Origin: Constrictibacter sp. MBR-5
GTDB taxonomy: Bacteria; Pseudomonadota; Alphaproteobacteria; JAJUGE01
Assembly (NCBI RefSeq): GCF_040549485.1
Contig: NZ_JBEPTK010000001.1
Coordinates: 186,001-250,000, forward strand
Length of the DNA: 64,000 nucleotides
Direction: 5' to 3'
The position numbers were made by a program, and so were the translations under genes. The notes beneath the pieces were generated by a model, which worked only from the letters and a program-made list of their open reading frames with translations, was not told the origin of the DNA and searched no databases. Below are positions 16,827 to 25,999 of this stretch, in pieces; position 1 is the first letter of the stretch; every line of letters starts with the position of its first letter.

Positions 16827-17920
16827 CCCATTCCACCACATTGTCGGCCTATCTTGGCCGCCAGTTCCTGCAGTGGCTGCTGGCGGCTGCGACGCTCGCT
16901 GCCGTCCTCATCCTGCTGTTCGATTCCCTCGAACTCATGCGGCGCGCCGCCGATCGCCCGGACATGACGATGGGCATGGTGGCCGAGATGGCGCTTCTGC
17001 GCCTGCCCGGTCAGTTCCGGACCGTCCTGCCGCTCTGCGTGCTGCTGGGCGCCCTGTTCGCGTTCAGGCATCTGACGCGGAGCCGCGAACTGGTGGTGGC
17101 CCGCGCTTCGGGTATCTCGGTCTGGCAGTTTCTCGCACCCGCCCTCGGGCTGGCGCTCGCGATCGGCCTCTTCGCCGTGACCGTGCTCGGACCGGCCGCG
17201 GCGATCCTGCGCGACTGGGCCGACCGCGTGGAGCATGACCATCTGCCGGTGGGCGCCGCGGCGGTCTCCGTCGGCGCATCCGGCATCTGGATGGCCGACG
17301 GCGCGGGCGGCGGACAGCTCCTGGTCAATGCGGCCGAGGCCGACGGCAATGCCGGGCAGCTGAGATCGGTGACGATGTACCGACTCGACGGCGATGGCCG
17401 TCTGGTCGAGCGCATCGACGCCGAAGCGGCACGCCTCACGGATGGCGGCTGGATGCTGGAAGCCGCAGTGGTAACCGACCGTGACGGCAGAACGGTGCGC
17501 CACGACCAAGATCTGCCGGTAACGACCGGGCTGACGTGGCAGCGGATCGAGCATGCCGGTGCACCGGTCGAGACGATGTCCGTCTGGGATCTGCCGGGTG
17601 CCATGGCATCGCAGGAACAGGCCGGCCTGTCGAGCCTGCGCCACAGACTTCAACTGCATACGCTCCTCGCCTCGCCCGCACTCCTGTGCGGCCTCGTCCT
17701 GGTCGCGGCCGCATTCGTGCTGCATCCGGGGCGCAGGCTGCATCCGGTCGCGGTAGCCGCCGCCGGGGCCGCAACCGGGCTCGTCCTCCTTCTGTGTTCC
17801 GACCTCGTCACTGCGCTCGGGGCGGCGGGGCGGCTCCCGCCGATCCTGGCCGCGTGGGCGCCTGCCGCCTTCTGCATCGTGGCGGGAACGGCCGCACTCT
17901 TGCGCAGCGAGGACGGTTGA
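16823..17920 (+). CDS. lptG: LPS export ABC transporter permease LptG
   Basis: A 365-aa partner of LptF with the same fold: helices near 12-35, 55-80 and 95-120, a periplasmic domain (about 125-260), then three helices at the C-terminus. The coupling region is SRELVVARASGISVWQFLAP. The reading frame is open far upstream, but GTG 16823, overlapping the lptF stop by four bases (GTGA), begins the fold (THSTTLSAYLGRQFLQWLL). In most alphaproteobacteria lptD follows immediately; here only 83 bases separate lptG from surA. Confidence 0.92.
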   Translation: MTHSTTLSAYLGRQFLQWLLAAATLAAVLILLFDSLELMRRAADRPDMTMGMVAEMALLRLPGQFRTVLPLCVLLGALFAFRHLTRSRELVVARASGISVWQFLAPALGLALAIGLFAVTVLGPAAAILRDWADRVEHDHLPVGAAAVSVGASGIWMADGAGGGQLLVNAAEADGNAGQLRSVTMYRLDGDGRLVERIDAEAARLTDGGWMLEAAVVTDRDGRTVRHDQDLPVTTGLTWQRIEHAGAPVETMSVWDLPGAMASQEQAGLSSLRHRLQLHTLLASPALLCGLVLVAAAFVLHPGRRLHPVAVAAAGAATGLVLLLCSDLVTALGAAGRLPPILAAWAPAAFCIVAGTAALLRSEDG

Positions 17921-18003
17921 GGCGTTTGCGTCGCCGGGGCGCGGGGGCTATTGTCGCCGGTCCCCGGGGGGCGGCCGTACGCGAGCGACGAGTTCAAACA
18001 GTC

Positions 18004-19353
18004 ATGTCTATCAGACCGACCGCCATCCTCCGTCATGCGGCCCTAGCGGCACTCGTCGCCACCTCGACGGTGGCGGCGTCGGGTGAGGTTCTGGCGCAGC
18101 GCGGCCCTAGCCAGCAGGCTCCCGTACAGCAGCCTTCCATTCAGCAGGGCCCCATCCAGCAGGGGCCGACGATCGCTGCGATAGTCAACGAGCAGTTGAT
18201 CTCGACATACGATCTGCAGGCACGCCTCCGGCTGGCGCTGTTCAGCGCCAACCTGCCCGACACGCAGGAGAGCCGACAGCGGCTGCTGCCGCAGGTCTTG
18301 CGCCAGTTGGTCGACGAGCAGCTGCAGATGCAGGAGGCGCAGCGCCTCGGACTGACGGTGTCCGAGAAGGAGTTGGCGGACGCCCAGGCGACCATCGAGC
18401 GGCAGAACAACCTGCCCCCCAGCGGGCTGCCCCAGCATCTGGCGCAGGGCGGCGTACCCTTCGAGACGCTACGCGCGCAGCTCCGCGCCAGCATCGCCTG
18501 GGGTAAGATCGTCCGGCGCCAGATCCGCCCGCAGGTCGAGGTCGGCGAGGAGGAGGTGGACGACTATCTCCGCGACCTCCGCGCCCGCGGCGGCCGGACG
18601 GAGTATGACGCCGCCGAAATATTCCTGTCGGCCGAAGTGTTCGACAGTGTCGAGGCGGCGCGCCAGGCGGCCGAACGCCTCGCCATTCAGGCTCGCGGCG
18701 GCGCAGCCTTCGGCGCGCTGGCCCAGCAGTTCTCGCAGGCGCCGAGCGCGGCCAACGGCGGTGCCCTCGGCAAGGTGCAGGAGGGCCAGCTTGATCCGCG
18801 CCTCGAGGCGGCACTGGCGACGATGCAGCCCGGGCAGATATCCGATCCCGTGCCCGTGGAGAACGGCTTCTACATCCTGCAGCTGAACGAGAAGCGGCGC
18901 ATCGAACACGGTGCCGGCGGCCCGGAGACGGTGTCCCTGCGGCGCGTCTTCCTTCCGGTGGCGCCGGGCGCCGCCGCCGAAGTCGTGGCCGAACAGGAGG
19001 CCGCCGCCAGCCGGATCAGCAACACGGCGCGAAGCTGCGCCGACATGGAGCGCCTGGGTCGTGAGGCCGGCAGCCGCGGCAACATGAACCCGGGCCCCAT
19101 CCCGCTCTCCGAACTGCCGCAACAACTCCGCGACATCGTGGCGCCCCTGCCGCTCAACCGCCCCACCCCGCCCCTCCGCCTCGACGACGGCTTCCTCGTC
19201 ATGATGGTCTGCGCGCGCAGCGTCGGCGACACCGCTGGCCTGCCGTCGCGTGACGAGGTCATGCAGTCGCTCGGCATGCAGCGCATCGACATGATGGCGC
19301 GGCGCTACCTGCGCGATCTGCGCCGGTCGGCGTTCATCGACGTCCGCCTATGA
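18004..19353 (+). CDS. surA: SurA-type periplasmic chaperone / parvulin peptidyl-prolyl isomerase
   Basis: A 449-aa exported protein: signal peptide (residues 1-32, ending in VLAQ), then a Gln-rich linker with repeated QQ-P units (about 36-55), a SurA N-terminal domain (TIAAIVNEQLISTYDLQARL to about 180) and one recognisable parvulin domain (EIFLSAEVFDSVEAARQAAE through VENGFYILQLNEKR, about 205-300). SurA helps fold outer-membrane beta-barrels, including LptD. The gene lies between lptG and pdxA, as in the conserved lptD-surA-pdxA-rsmA order. The stop overlaps pdxA (ATGA). Confidence 0.92.
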   Translation: MSIRPTAILRHAALAALVATSTVAASGEVLAQRGPSQQAPVQQPSIQQGPIQQGPTIAAIVNEQLISTYDLQARLRLALFSANLPDTQESRQRLLPQVLRQLVDEQLQMQEAQRLGLTVSEKELADAQATIERQNNLPPSGLPQHLAQGGVPFETLRAQLRASIAWGKIVRRQIRPQVEVGEEEVDDYLRDLRARGGRTEYDAAEIFLSAEVFDSVEAARQAAERLAIQARGGAAFGALAQQFSQAPSAANGGALGKVQEGQLDPRLEAALATMQPGQISDPVPVENGFYILQLNEKRRIEHGAGGPETVSLRRVFLPVAPGAAAEVVAEQEAAASRISNTARSCADMERLGREAGSRGNMNPGPIPLSELPQQLRDIVAPLPLNRPTPPLRLDDGFLVMMVCARSVGDTAGLPSRDEVMQSLGMQRIDMMARRYLRDLRRSAFIDVRL

Positions 19354-20375
19354 GCGGTCGCGGCGAAGCGCCGCCGCTCGCCGTCACGATGGGAGATCCC
19401 GCCGGAGTCGGCGGGGAGATCGCTCTCAAGGCGTGGCTGGCAACGCGTGGCGATGCGGCTGCACCGCCCTTCTTTCTGATCGATTCGCCCGACCGCATTG
19501 CGGCGCTGGCACGAAGCGTCGGCATCGATGTCCCCGTGCGGAGCGTCGCCGCCGCGCGCGAGGCGTCGGCCGTCTTCCGTTCGGCGCTGCCGGTGCTGGC
19601 GATCGATGTCCCCCGGCCGGTCGTCCCCGGCAGGCCAGACCGGGGCAACGCCGCGTCGGTCGTGGCGGCCATCGACCGTGCGGTGGCGCTGTCGGTGGCG
19701 GGCGATGCCGCCGGCGTCGTGACCAATCCGATCCACAAGGAATCGCTCTACGCCGCCGGCTTCCGCCATCCCGGTCATACCGAGTATCTGGCCGAACTGG
19801 CGGGCGGGGTGCCGGTGGAGATGATGCTGGCGTCGCCGCAGTTGCGCGTCGTGCCGATGACCATCCACGAGCCGCTGCGCGAGGCGATCGGCCACGTCAC
19901 CGTCGAAGCGGTGCTGGGATGCGTCCGCCGCACCGCCAAGGCGCTGCGCGAAGACTTCGGCGTCGTACGCCCGCGGATCGCCGTGGCGGGCCTCAACCCG
20001 CACGCGGGAGAAGGCGGGACCATCGGCCGCGAGGAGGTGGAGATCATCGCGCCCGCGATCGCGACGCTGCGTGCCGAAGGCCTCGACGTCGCTGGCCCAC
20101 TGCCCGGCGACTCGATGTTCCACGCAGAGGCGCGCGCGGGATACGACGCCGCCGTCTGCATGTATCACGACCAGGCTCTGATCCCGATCAAGACGCTGGA
20201 TTTCCACGGCGCGGTCAACGTCACCATCGGCCTGCCATTCGTGCGGACATCGCCGGATCACGGCACGGCCTTCGGCATCGCCGGGACCGGCCGGGCCGAT
20301 CCGGCTAGCCTGATCGCGGCGATCGCGCTCGCCGCGGAGATCGCCCGCCGGCGCGCCGATGCCGCCGGGAACTGA
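19350..20375 (+). CDS. pdxA: 4-hydroxythreonine-4-phosphate dehydrogenase
   Basis: A 341-aa enzyme of DXP-dependent pyridoxal-phosphate synthesis. It oxidises 4-phosphohydroxy-L-threonine with NAD; the product is used by PdxJ. Family features are VTMGDPAGVGGEIALKAW at the start, the metal-binding His in FRHPGHTEYLAELAGG, and a second region MFHAEARAGYDAAVCMYHDQ followed by FVRTSPDHGTAFGIAG. The ATG overlaps the surA stop by four bases, so translation is probably coupled. The 3' end overlaps the likely rsmA start. Confidence 0.97.
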   Translation: MSGRGEAPPLAVTMGDPAGVGGEIALKAWLATRGDAAAPPFFLIDSPDRIAALARSVGIDVPVRSVAAAREASAVFRSALPVLAIDVPRPVVPGRPDRGNAASVVAAIDRAVALSVAGDAAGVVTNPIHKESLYAAGFRHPGHTEYLAELAGGVPVEMMLASPQLRVVPMTIHEPLREAIGHVTVEAVLGCVRRTAKALREDFGVVRPRIAVAGLNPHAGEGGTIGREEVEIIAPAIATLRAEGLDVAGPLPGDSMFHAEARAGYDAAVCMYHDQALIPIKTLDFHGAVNVTIGLPFVRTSPDHGTAFGIAGTGRADPASLIAAIALAAEIARRRADAAGN

Positions 20376-21240
20376 CGGGCCGGAGACTGACGGGCCGCCG
20401 TCCCACGCCGCGATGCGCCTGCCGCCGCTGCGCGAGGTCATCGCCCGGCACGGACTGGCCGCGCGCAAGGGGCTGGGCCAGCACTTCCTCTTCGACGAGA
20501 ACCTGACGCGCCGCATCGTCCGCGGCGCCGGCACACTGGCGGGCCACACGGCCATCGAGGTCGGGCCCGGCCCAGGCGGCCTCACGCGCGCTCTGCTGGA
20601 GTCCGATGCGCGCGAGGTGGTCGCGATCGAGATCGACACGCGCTGCCTCGGCGCGCTGGCCGAACTCGCCGCGACCGCGCCCGGCCGGCTGCGCGTGATC
20701 GAGGGCGACGCCCTCTCGGTCGACCTGTTTGCGATCACCGAGGGACCGCGCAAGATCGTCGCCAACCTGCCCTACAATGTCGGCACGCGGCTCCTGGTCG
20801 GCTGGCTGCCGCGCACCGATGCCCTCGCCGGCATCACCGTGATGCTGCAGAAGGAGGTGGCCGAACGCCTCTACGCCGTTCCGCGGACCAAGGCGTATGG
20901 CCGGTTGAGCATCATGGCGCAATGGCGCTGGCGCGTCCGGCGCCTCTTCGACGTGCCGCGCCAAGCCTTCGTGCCGCCGCCGAACGTGACCTCCGCCGTG
21001 GTAGGCCTGGAGCCGCTGCCGGCACCCGCCGCAGAAGCGGATTGGGAAGCACTTCAAACGGTTACTGCTGCTGCCTTCAACCAACGCAGGAAGATGTTGA
21101 GATCAAGCCTCAAGGCGCTCGGCCCCCATGCCGATCGTTTCCTCGAACAGACCGGCATCCGCGGCGAAGCGCGCGCCGAGGAACTCGACGTGGTCGCCTT
21201 CTGCGCCCTCGCCCGCGCATGGCGGGAGGTGAATCCGTGA
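20359..21240 (+). CDS. rsmA: 16S rRNA (adenine1518-N6/adenine1519-N6)-dimethyltransferase
   Basis: A 293-aa (or shorter) KsgA/RsmA methyltransferase that dimethylates two adenines in helix 45 of 16S rRNA late in 30S assembly. Motifs are AARKGLGQHFLFDENLTRRI, the SAM loop IEVGPGPGGLTRALLE, EIDTRCL, and the catalytic motif IVANLPYNVGT. The C-terminal segment has FVPPPNVTSAVV and NQRRKMLRSSLK, both typical. Starts at 20359 (overlapping pdxA by 17 bases) or 20413 are possible; neither has a clear ribosome site, which fits translational coupling. The stop overlaps pdeM (GTGA). Confidence 0.96.
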   Translation: MPPGTDGPETDGPPSHAAMRLPPLREVIARHGLAARKGLGQHFLFDENLTRRIVRGAGTLAGHTAIEVGPGPGGLTRALLESDAREVVAIEIDTRCLGALAELAATAPGRLRVIEGDALSVDLFAITEGPRKIVANLPYNVGTRLLVGWLPRTDALAGITVMLQKEVAERLYAVPRTKAYGRLSIMAQWRWRVRRLFDVPRQAFVPPPNVTSAVVGLEPLPAPAAEADWEALQTVTAAAFNQRRKMLRSSLKALGPHADRFLEQTGIRGEARAEELDVVAFCALARAWREVNP

Positions 21241-21935
21241 CGCACGCAACCGTCACCGTGAACGGCGTGCCGCTGATGGTCGATGCGAGCGGCGCCCTGT
21301 GGTGGCCGGAACATCGCCTGCTGGTGGTCGCCGACCTGCATCTGGAGAAGGGCTCCGGCTTCGCCGAGCGCGGCGCCTTTCTGCCGCCCTACGACACCCG
21401 TACCACGATCGAGGGCCTGGAGCGGCTCGTGCGCCGCTACCGGCCTGGGTCCGTCGTCGCCCTCGGCGATAGTTTCCACGACACGCGGGCGCGCACGCGG
21501 CTCGGCGAGGCCGAAATCGAGCGCCTGCGCCGGCTGACGGCCGCGACGGACTGGCTGTGGATCGCCGGCAACCATGATCCGGCCCCGCCTGCCGACCTGG
21601 GCGGACGGGTCTCCGACGAGACGACCCTGGGCGCCCTCACCTTCCGCCACGCACCGGTGGCCGAGGGCGGCGCCGGCGAAATCTGCGGCCATCTGCACCC
21701 GAAGGCGTCGGTCGCGGTGCAGTCCCGCCTGGTCACGGCGCGCTGCTTCGTCACCGACGGCCGGCGCATGGTGCTGCCGGCCTTCGGCGCCTTCACCGGT
21801 GGCCTGGATGTAAACGACGACGCCTTCCGTCCGGTCTTCCGACGCGGCTTCCGCGTCTTCATGACCGGCAGTGATCGCCTGCACATGTTCCCCGCCTCGC
21901 GCCTCACCCGTCGGGCCGTCCCGGTCGAGGCGTAG
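21237..21935 (+). CDS. pdeM: Ligase-associated DNA damage response endonuclease PdeM-like metallophosphatase
   Basis: A 232-aa calcineurin-like phosphoesterase. Metal-ligand motifs are in order: VVADLHLEKGSGFAERG, VALGDSFHDTRA, WIAGNHDPAPP and ICGHLHPKASVAV. This combination, including LEKGS and the GHLHPK end, is that of PdeM, which usually travels with an ATP-dependent DNA ligase, an Lhr-type helicase and an Artemis-like nuclease. None of those partners is in the window. The GTG start at 21237 overlaps the rsmA stop and has GGGAGGTGAATCC before it. The true cellular substrate is unproven. Confidence 0.88.
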   Translation: MTHATVTVNGVPLMVDASGALWWPEHRLLVVADLHLEKGSGFAERGAFLPPYDTRTTIEGLERLVRRYRPGSVVALGDSFHDTRARTRLGEAEIERLRRLTAATDWLWIAGNHDPAPPADLGGRVSDETTLGALTFRHAPVAEGGAGEICGHLHPKASVAVQSRLVTARCFVTDGRRMVLPAFGAFTGGLDVNDDAFRPVFRRGFRVFMTGSDRLHMFPASRLTRRAVPVEA

Positions 21936-22056
21936 GACTGCTGGAGACGCGGGCCCGGCGCCGCGGACTGCGCGAGCGTCGGGGGTGTCTGGAACAATCG
22001 ACGATGTCCGGCCTATGCTCGGCACCAACGAGAATGCTTGCCCCGGGGAAACACCG

Positions 22057-22926
22057 ATGACCGTCCGCATGATCGGCGACGTGAGCCTGAGCCGTGTCGA
22101 GGAGAACGCCGGCCCGTCCTTCACGCCGAGCGCGCTCTACGCCGACTGGACGCCGGCGGCGCTAGAGAAGCACCGCGACTGGCTGGTGCCGCGCTGCTTC
22201 CACGAGCGGACGGGCCGCTTCCTGATGAGCCTGCACAGCTGGATCATCAGGACCGACCGGCACACGATCCTGGTCGATACCTGCGTCGGCAATCACAAGA
22301 CGCGCTCGCGCGCCATGTGGAACGGGCTGGACACGCCCTGGCTCGACCGGCTGAAGGCGGCCGGGGTCGAGCCGGAGGCCGTCGACTTCGTGCTCTGCAC
22401 GCACCTCCACACCGATCATGTGGGCTGGAACACGCGCCTTAAGGACGGCCGCTGGGTGCCGACCTTCCCGAACGCGAAGTACCTGTTCTCGAAGACCGAC
22501 TACGACTATTGGGGCGAGAAGAACCGGACGGAGCCGGCGCTGGACGGGGCTTATACCGACAGCGTGCTGCCGATCGTCGAGCACGGCCGGGCGGTGATGG
22601 TGGACGGCGAGCACGCCATCGACGACCAGATGATCATCCGGCCGGCACCCGGCCACACGCCCGGACACGTGACGATGCGGCTCGATTCGAAGGGCCAGTC
22701 CGGGCTCTTCACCGGCGACATCATGCACCACCCGATGCAGGTCTACGAACCGCACTGGAACAGCCGCTTCTGCGAGTTTCCGGACGATGCGGCGAAGACG
22801 CGACGGCAGGTGCTGGAGAGCCTGTGCGACACGCCGACGCTGATGCTGCCGGCGCATTTCCCCGCACCCCACTGCGGCCACGTGAAGAGCAGCGGCCACG
22901 GCTTCCGCTTCGCCTTCGCCGACTGA
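22057..22926 (+). CDS. MBL-fold metallo-hydrolase
   Basis: A 289-aa metallo-beta-lactamase-fold enzyme. The zinc site shows as CTHLHTDHVGWNTRL, the second His in PAPGHTPGHVT, Asp in LFTGDIMHHPMQVY and a C-terminal AHFPAPHCGHV. The spacing and the NTRLKDGRWVPTFPNAKYL segment resemble the lactonase/AttM-like branch, which hydrolyses esters or lactones, but substrate is not predictable. ATG 22057 has GGGGAAACACCG before it. An MFS transporter gene follows after 10 bases, and the two may form an operon. Confidence 0.87.
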   Translation: MTVRMIGDVSLSRVEENAGPSFTPSALYADWTPAALEKHRDWLVPRCFHERTGRFLMSLHSWIIRTDRHTILVDTCVGNHKTRSRAMWNGLDTPWLDRLKAAGVEPEAVDFVLCTHLHTDHVGWNTRLKDGRWVPTFPNAKYLFSKTDYDYWGEKNRTEPALDGAYTDSVLPIVEHGRAVMVDGEHAIDDQMIIRPAPGHTPGHVTMRLDSKGQSGLFTGDIMHHPMQVYEPHWNSRFCEFPDDAAKTRRQVLESLCDTPTLMLPAHFPAPHCGHVKSSGHGFRFAFAD

Positions 22927-22936
22927 GGCCTCCGTC

Positions 22937-24181
22937 TTGCACGATTCGGCGGAGGCGCCGACGCGTCTCGACCGCTGGTATCCCTGGCTGATCGTCGTCG
23001 CGTCGCTGACGATGATCGTGGTCGGCCAGGGCATCCAGTTCGTCCTGTCGGTGTCGCTGAAGGCGATGACGGCCGACCTGGGCTGGCCGCGGCAGGTTCC
23101 GTCGCTGGCCTATGCCGCATCCATGGTCTGCGCCGGCATCGGCGCGCTCTATCTGGGCCGCCTGTCCGACCGGCTCGGCATGGGGCCGGTGGCGCTGATC
23201 GGCGCGGTGATGATCCCGGGCGGCGCCGTGCTGACCAGCTTCGTCACCGAGCCGTGGCAGCTCTATCTGGTCTTCGGCGTAATGATCGGGCTGTTCGGCA
23301 ACGCGACGATCTTCGCGCCGCTGATGGCCAACACGACCCGCTGGTTCGACCGCAACCGCGGCCTGGCGCTGGGCATCGTCGCCAGCGGCCAGAGCATGGG
23401 CGGCACGATCTGGCCACCGATCGCGACGGCGCTGAACATCGAGATCGGCTGGCGCGGCACCTTTCTCTGGTACGGGGTGGCTGCCCTGATCCTGATGATG
23501 TGCATGACGCTGATCCTGCGCCGCAGGGCGCCGGGCCACCTGCCCCCCGCCCCCGTTTCCGCGGGCAGCCGGCGGGCCGCGGCGGCGCCGGTGCTCGGCT
23601 GGCCGGCATGGCTGGTGCAGGCGATGCTCTGCGCCGCCATCGTCGGCTGCTGCGTGCCCATGGCGCTGCCCCTCGTCCACCTCGTGCCGCACGCCAGCGA
23701 CCTCGGCTTCGGGCCCGCGGCGGCGGCCGGCCTGCTCTCCGTGGCGCTCGCGACGAGCTTCGTCAGCCGGGTCGGCGGCGGCATGCTGGCGGACCGGATC
23801 GGCGGCCTGCGGACGCTGTTCATCGGTTCCGCCATTCAGGCGGCGATGCTGGCGGGCATCGCCTCGACCACCGATCTGGCCCTGCTCTTCGGGTTCGCGG
23901 CGATCTTCGGCCTGGGCTACGGCGGCATCATCGCGATGTACGCCTTCATCGTACGGGAATATTTCCCATCGGAAGGCCTCGGCGGGCGGATCGCCGTCGT
24001 CTATCTGTTCGGCACGCTCGGCATGGCGCTGGGCGGATGGACGGGCGGCTACGTCTACGATGCGGTCGAATCCTATGCCGTGGCTTTCGCCATCGGCGTC
24101 GCTTTCAACGTCGGCAATCTTGCCTTGATCGGCACCCTGATCCTGCGAAGCCGCGGCCGCTCGGCCGCGGCGGTCGCCTGA
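22937..24181 (+). CDS. MFS transporter (monocarboxylate/oxalate-formate type)
   Basis: A 414-aa permease with twelve predicted membrane helices in two halves. The MFS loop 2-3 motif appears as YLGRLSDRLGMGPVA and its second-half counterpart as GGGMLADRIGGLRTLF; TTRWFDRNRGLALGIVASG is typical of the OFA/MCP-like subgroup that moves small carboxylates. The start is TTG 22937 (LHDSAEAPTRLDRWYPW), with GAGG nine bases ahead; no ATG lies near. It may export or import the substrate or product of the adjacent metallo-hydrolase. It ends six bases from the convergent S41 protease gene. Confidence 0.87.
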   Translation: MHDSAEAPTRLDRWYPWLIVVASLTMIVVGQGIQFVLSVSLKAMTADLGWPRQVPSLAYAASMVCAGIGALYLGRLSDRLGMGPVALIGAVMIPGGAVLTSFVTEPWQLYLVFGVMIGLFGNATIFAPLMANTTRWFDRNRGLALGIVASGQSMGGTIWPPIATALNIEIGWRGTFLWYGVAALILMMCMTLILRRRAPGHLPPAPVSAGSRRAAAAPVLGWPAWLVQAMLCAAIVGCCVPMALPLVHLVPHASDLGFGPAAAAGLLSVALATSFVSRVGGGMLADRIGGLRTLFIGSAIQAAMLAGIASTTDLALLFGFAAIFGLGYGGIIAMYAFIVREYFPSEGLGGRIAVVYLFGTLGMALGGWTGGYVYDAVESYAVAFAIGVAFNVGNLALIGTLILRSRGRSAAAVA

Positions 24182-24187
24182 AGAAGG

Positions 24188-25825
24188 TCAGCGCGGCACC
24201 TCGGCTCGGCTTTCGCCGACATTTTGAGCCATGGTCAGCCCGGCCCAGGGCCGCAACGCGCGGCGATAGGCCGCCTGATCCAGCAGCAGCGACTCCGCCA
24301 GCGTCTCGTCTGCGGCGCTCTCGTCGGTCTCGGCAGGGCAGACGAGGCGAAGGGTCCGCGCCAGGGCATCGTCGCTGTGGTCGTAGGCATGCCATGCGAT
24401 GAAGTCCGACTGGACTGCGTAGCGCGGCGTGTTGCTGTGCTCGCCGATCACCTTGCCATCCGGTCCCCGGTTTTCCGCTGCCTCGCTGGTGCAGACGCCG
24501 GGCAGCACGCCCAGCCGGTCGAGCACATATCCCGAGGGTGCATGCATGCGGGACCAGGTGATGATCAGTTCCCCGCCGTTCGGCATGCGGGCGACGTTCT
24601 GCACCGACCCCTTGCCGTGGGTCGTCGAGCCGATGACGACCGCCCTGCCCCAGTCCTGGAGCGAGGCGGCGACCATCTCCGCGGCCGAGGCGGAGCGGCC
24701 GTTGATCAGGATCGCCATCGGGATGCCGCGTGCGATGTCGTCGCGGCTGGCGGTGAAGGCGCTGTTGCTGGCCGGGTGGCGGCCGCGCGTCGACACGATC
24801 ACGCCGTCGGTGAGGAACAGGTCGGCCACGCCGATCGCCTGGTCGAGCAGGCCGCCCGGGTTTCCACGCAGGTCGAGCACGATGCCGCGGAGATTGCGCC
24901 CCATCTCCTGGCGCGCCTCCCTGACCATGCTCATCAGGTCGCTGGTCGTATGGCGGTTGAACGAGGACAGGCGGAACGTCGCAATGTTGCCTTCTCTCTT
25001 CCACGTCACCGTCTGCGGCACGATGTGCGCGCGCTGGAGCACGAGGTCGAAGACGACCTGCGGGTCCTTGCGGGCGATGCGGATCCGCACCTCGGACTCG
25101 AGCGGCCCGCGCAGGAACTCGACAGCATCGTGGTGCGACATGCCCTCGAGCGCATAGCCGTCCACATGCGTGATCTCGTCGCCCGCGAGGATTCCGGCGC
25201 GCGACGCTGGCGTGTCAGGCAACACCCGGACGACGCGCGGCCTGCCTTGCTCCTCCTCGACCACGATGCCGATGCCGCCGAACCCCTCGCGCGAGGCGCG
25301 TGCCTGATCGGCGGAGTCGGCGTCGGTGTAACGCGAGTAGCCGTCCAACTGCGTGAGCAGGGAGCCGAACATGCTGTCGTAGATGCGCTCCGGCGCCACA
25401 CCCCGAAGCTTCGGCGAATGCGCCCAGCTCGCATCGAGCACGCCAGCGGTGACCCGCGCCCATCCCTCGGCGTCGCTGGCCGAGGGAACCGGGAAGGTTC
25501 GCGCTTCCCGTCCCTCAATCAACAGCTGGACCTGATCGGATGTGCGCCGGATCTGCAACCCGGAGTCGAGGCTGGTCAGGCCGTCGAAACTGGCCTGCGC
25601 GATCCGCTCGACCGGCAGCGGATCGATATAGCGCTCGTGCACATGGCGGTAGCCATCGGCGAACAGCAGTTGCGCCGACGCCTCGGGGAACGCCGCGACG
25701 GCATCCGGCTGCGCCGGCTTCGCACAGGCCGAAAGAAATGCACAAAGGCCGCCCACGGCGAGGAACGCCATTGTCGTCCGCCGCTTCGCCGAGCCGGCAA
25801 CTACTGGGGTCACGCCACTGTCCAT
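24188..25825 (-). CDS. S41 family C-terminal processing peptidase, lipoprotein
   Basis: A 545-aa Ctp-type serine protease. The N-terminus has a lipoprotein signal with a lipobox (FLSAC, Cys about 34), so it is probably anchored on the periplasmic side. A PDZ domain follows (about 175-255, GFGGIGIVVEEE ... SRAGILAGDEITHVDG), then the S41 core with LDLRGNPGGLLDQAIGVADL, the catalytic Ser in NGRSASAAEMVAA and the Lys in GSTTHGKGSVQ. Such proteases trim C-termini of envelope proteins. TTG 25831 is an alternative start two codons upstream. The C-terminal 100 residues are poorly conserved. Confidence 0.92.
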   Translation of the reverse strand: MDSGVTPVVAGSAKRRTTMAFLAVGGLCAFLSACAKPAQPDAVAAFPEASAQLLFADGYRHVHERYIDPLPVERIAQASFDGLTSLDSGLQIRRTSDQVQLLIEGREARTFPVPSASDAEGWARVTAGVLDASWAHSPKLRGVAPERIYDSMFGSLLTQLDGYSRYTDADSADQARASREGFGGIGIVVEEEQGRPRVVRVLPDTPASRAGILAGDEITHVDGYALEGMSHHDAVEFLRGPLESEVRIRIARKDPQVVFDLVLQRAHIVPQTVTWKREGNIATFRLSSFNRHTTSDLMSMVREARQEMGRNLRGIVLDLRGNPGGLLDQAIGVADLFLTDGVIVSTRGRHPASNSAFTASRDDIARGIPMAILINGRSASAAEMVAASLQDWGRAVVIGSTTHGKGSVQNVARMPNGGELIITWSRMHAPSGYVLDRLGVLPGVCTSEAAENRGPDGKVIGEHSNTPRYAVQSDFIAWHAYDHSDDALARTLRLVCPAETDESAADETLAESLLLDQAAYRRALRPWAGLTMAQNVGESRAEVPR

Positions 25826-25999
25826 CGCCAAGATGGTAATACCTTACGATAACGCCGAGAGGCGCACCACGATCCGTGCAAGCTAAAGGCGAATGATCAA
25901 CAGGCCGTCAATGGGCTGTTGCTTCGCCGACACAACGTCCCACACTGGGCTACCGTTGCTCGCGACCTGTACAGGACGCAACCATGCGGTGCCAAAACA

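Noticed and set aside
24224-25852. Plus-strand open frame of 542 codons
   Set aside because: It is the shadow of the S41 protease gene; no recognisable motif.
25832-25999. Imperfect inverted repeat (25889-25929) between the S41 protease and MFS genes
   Set aside because: The stem has internal mismatches and no T-run; it may be a terminator of the MFS gene but I could not support it as a feature. I see no gene in this stretch.
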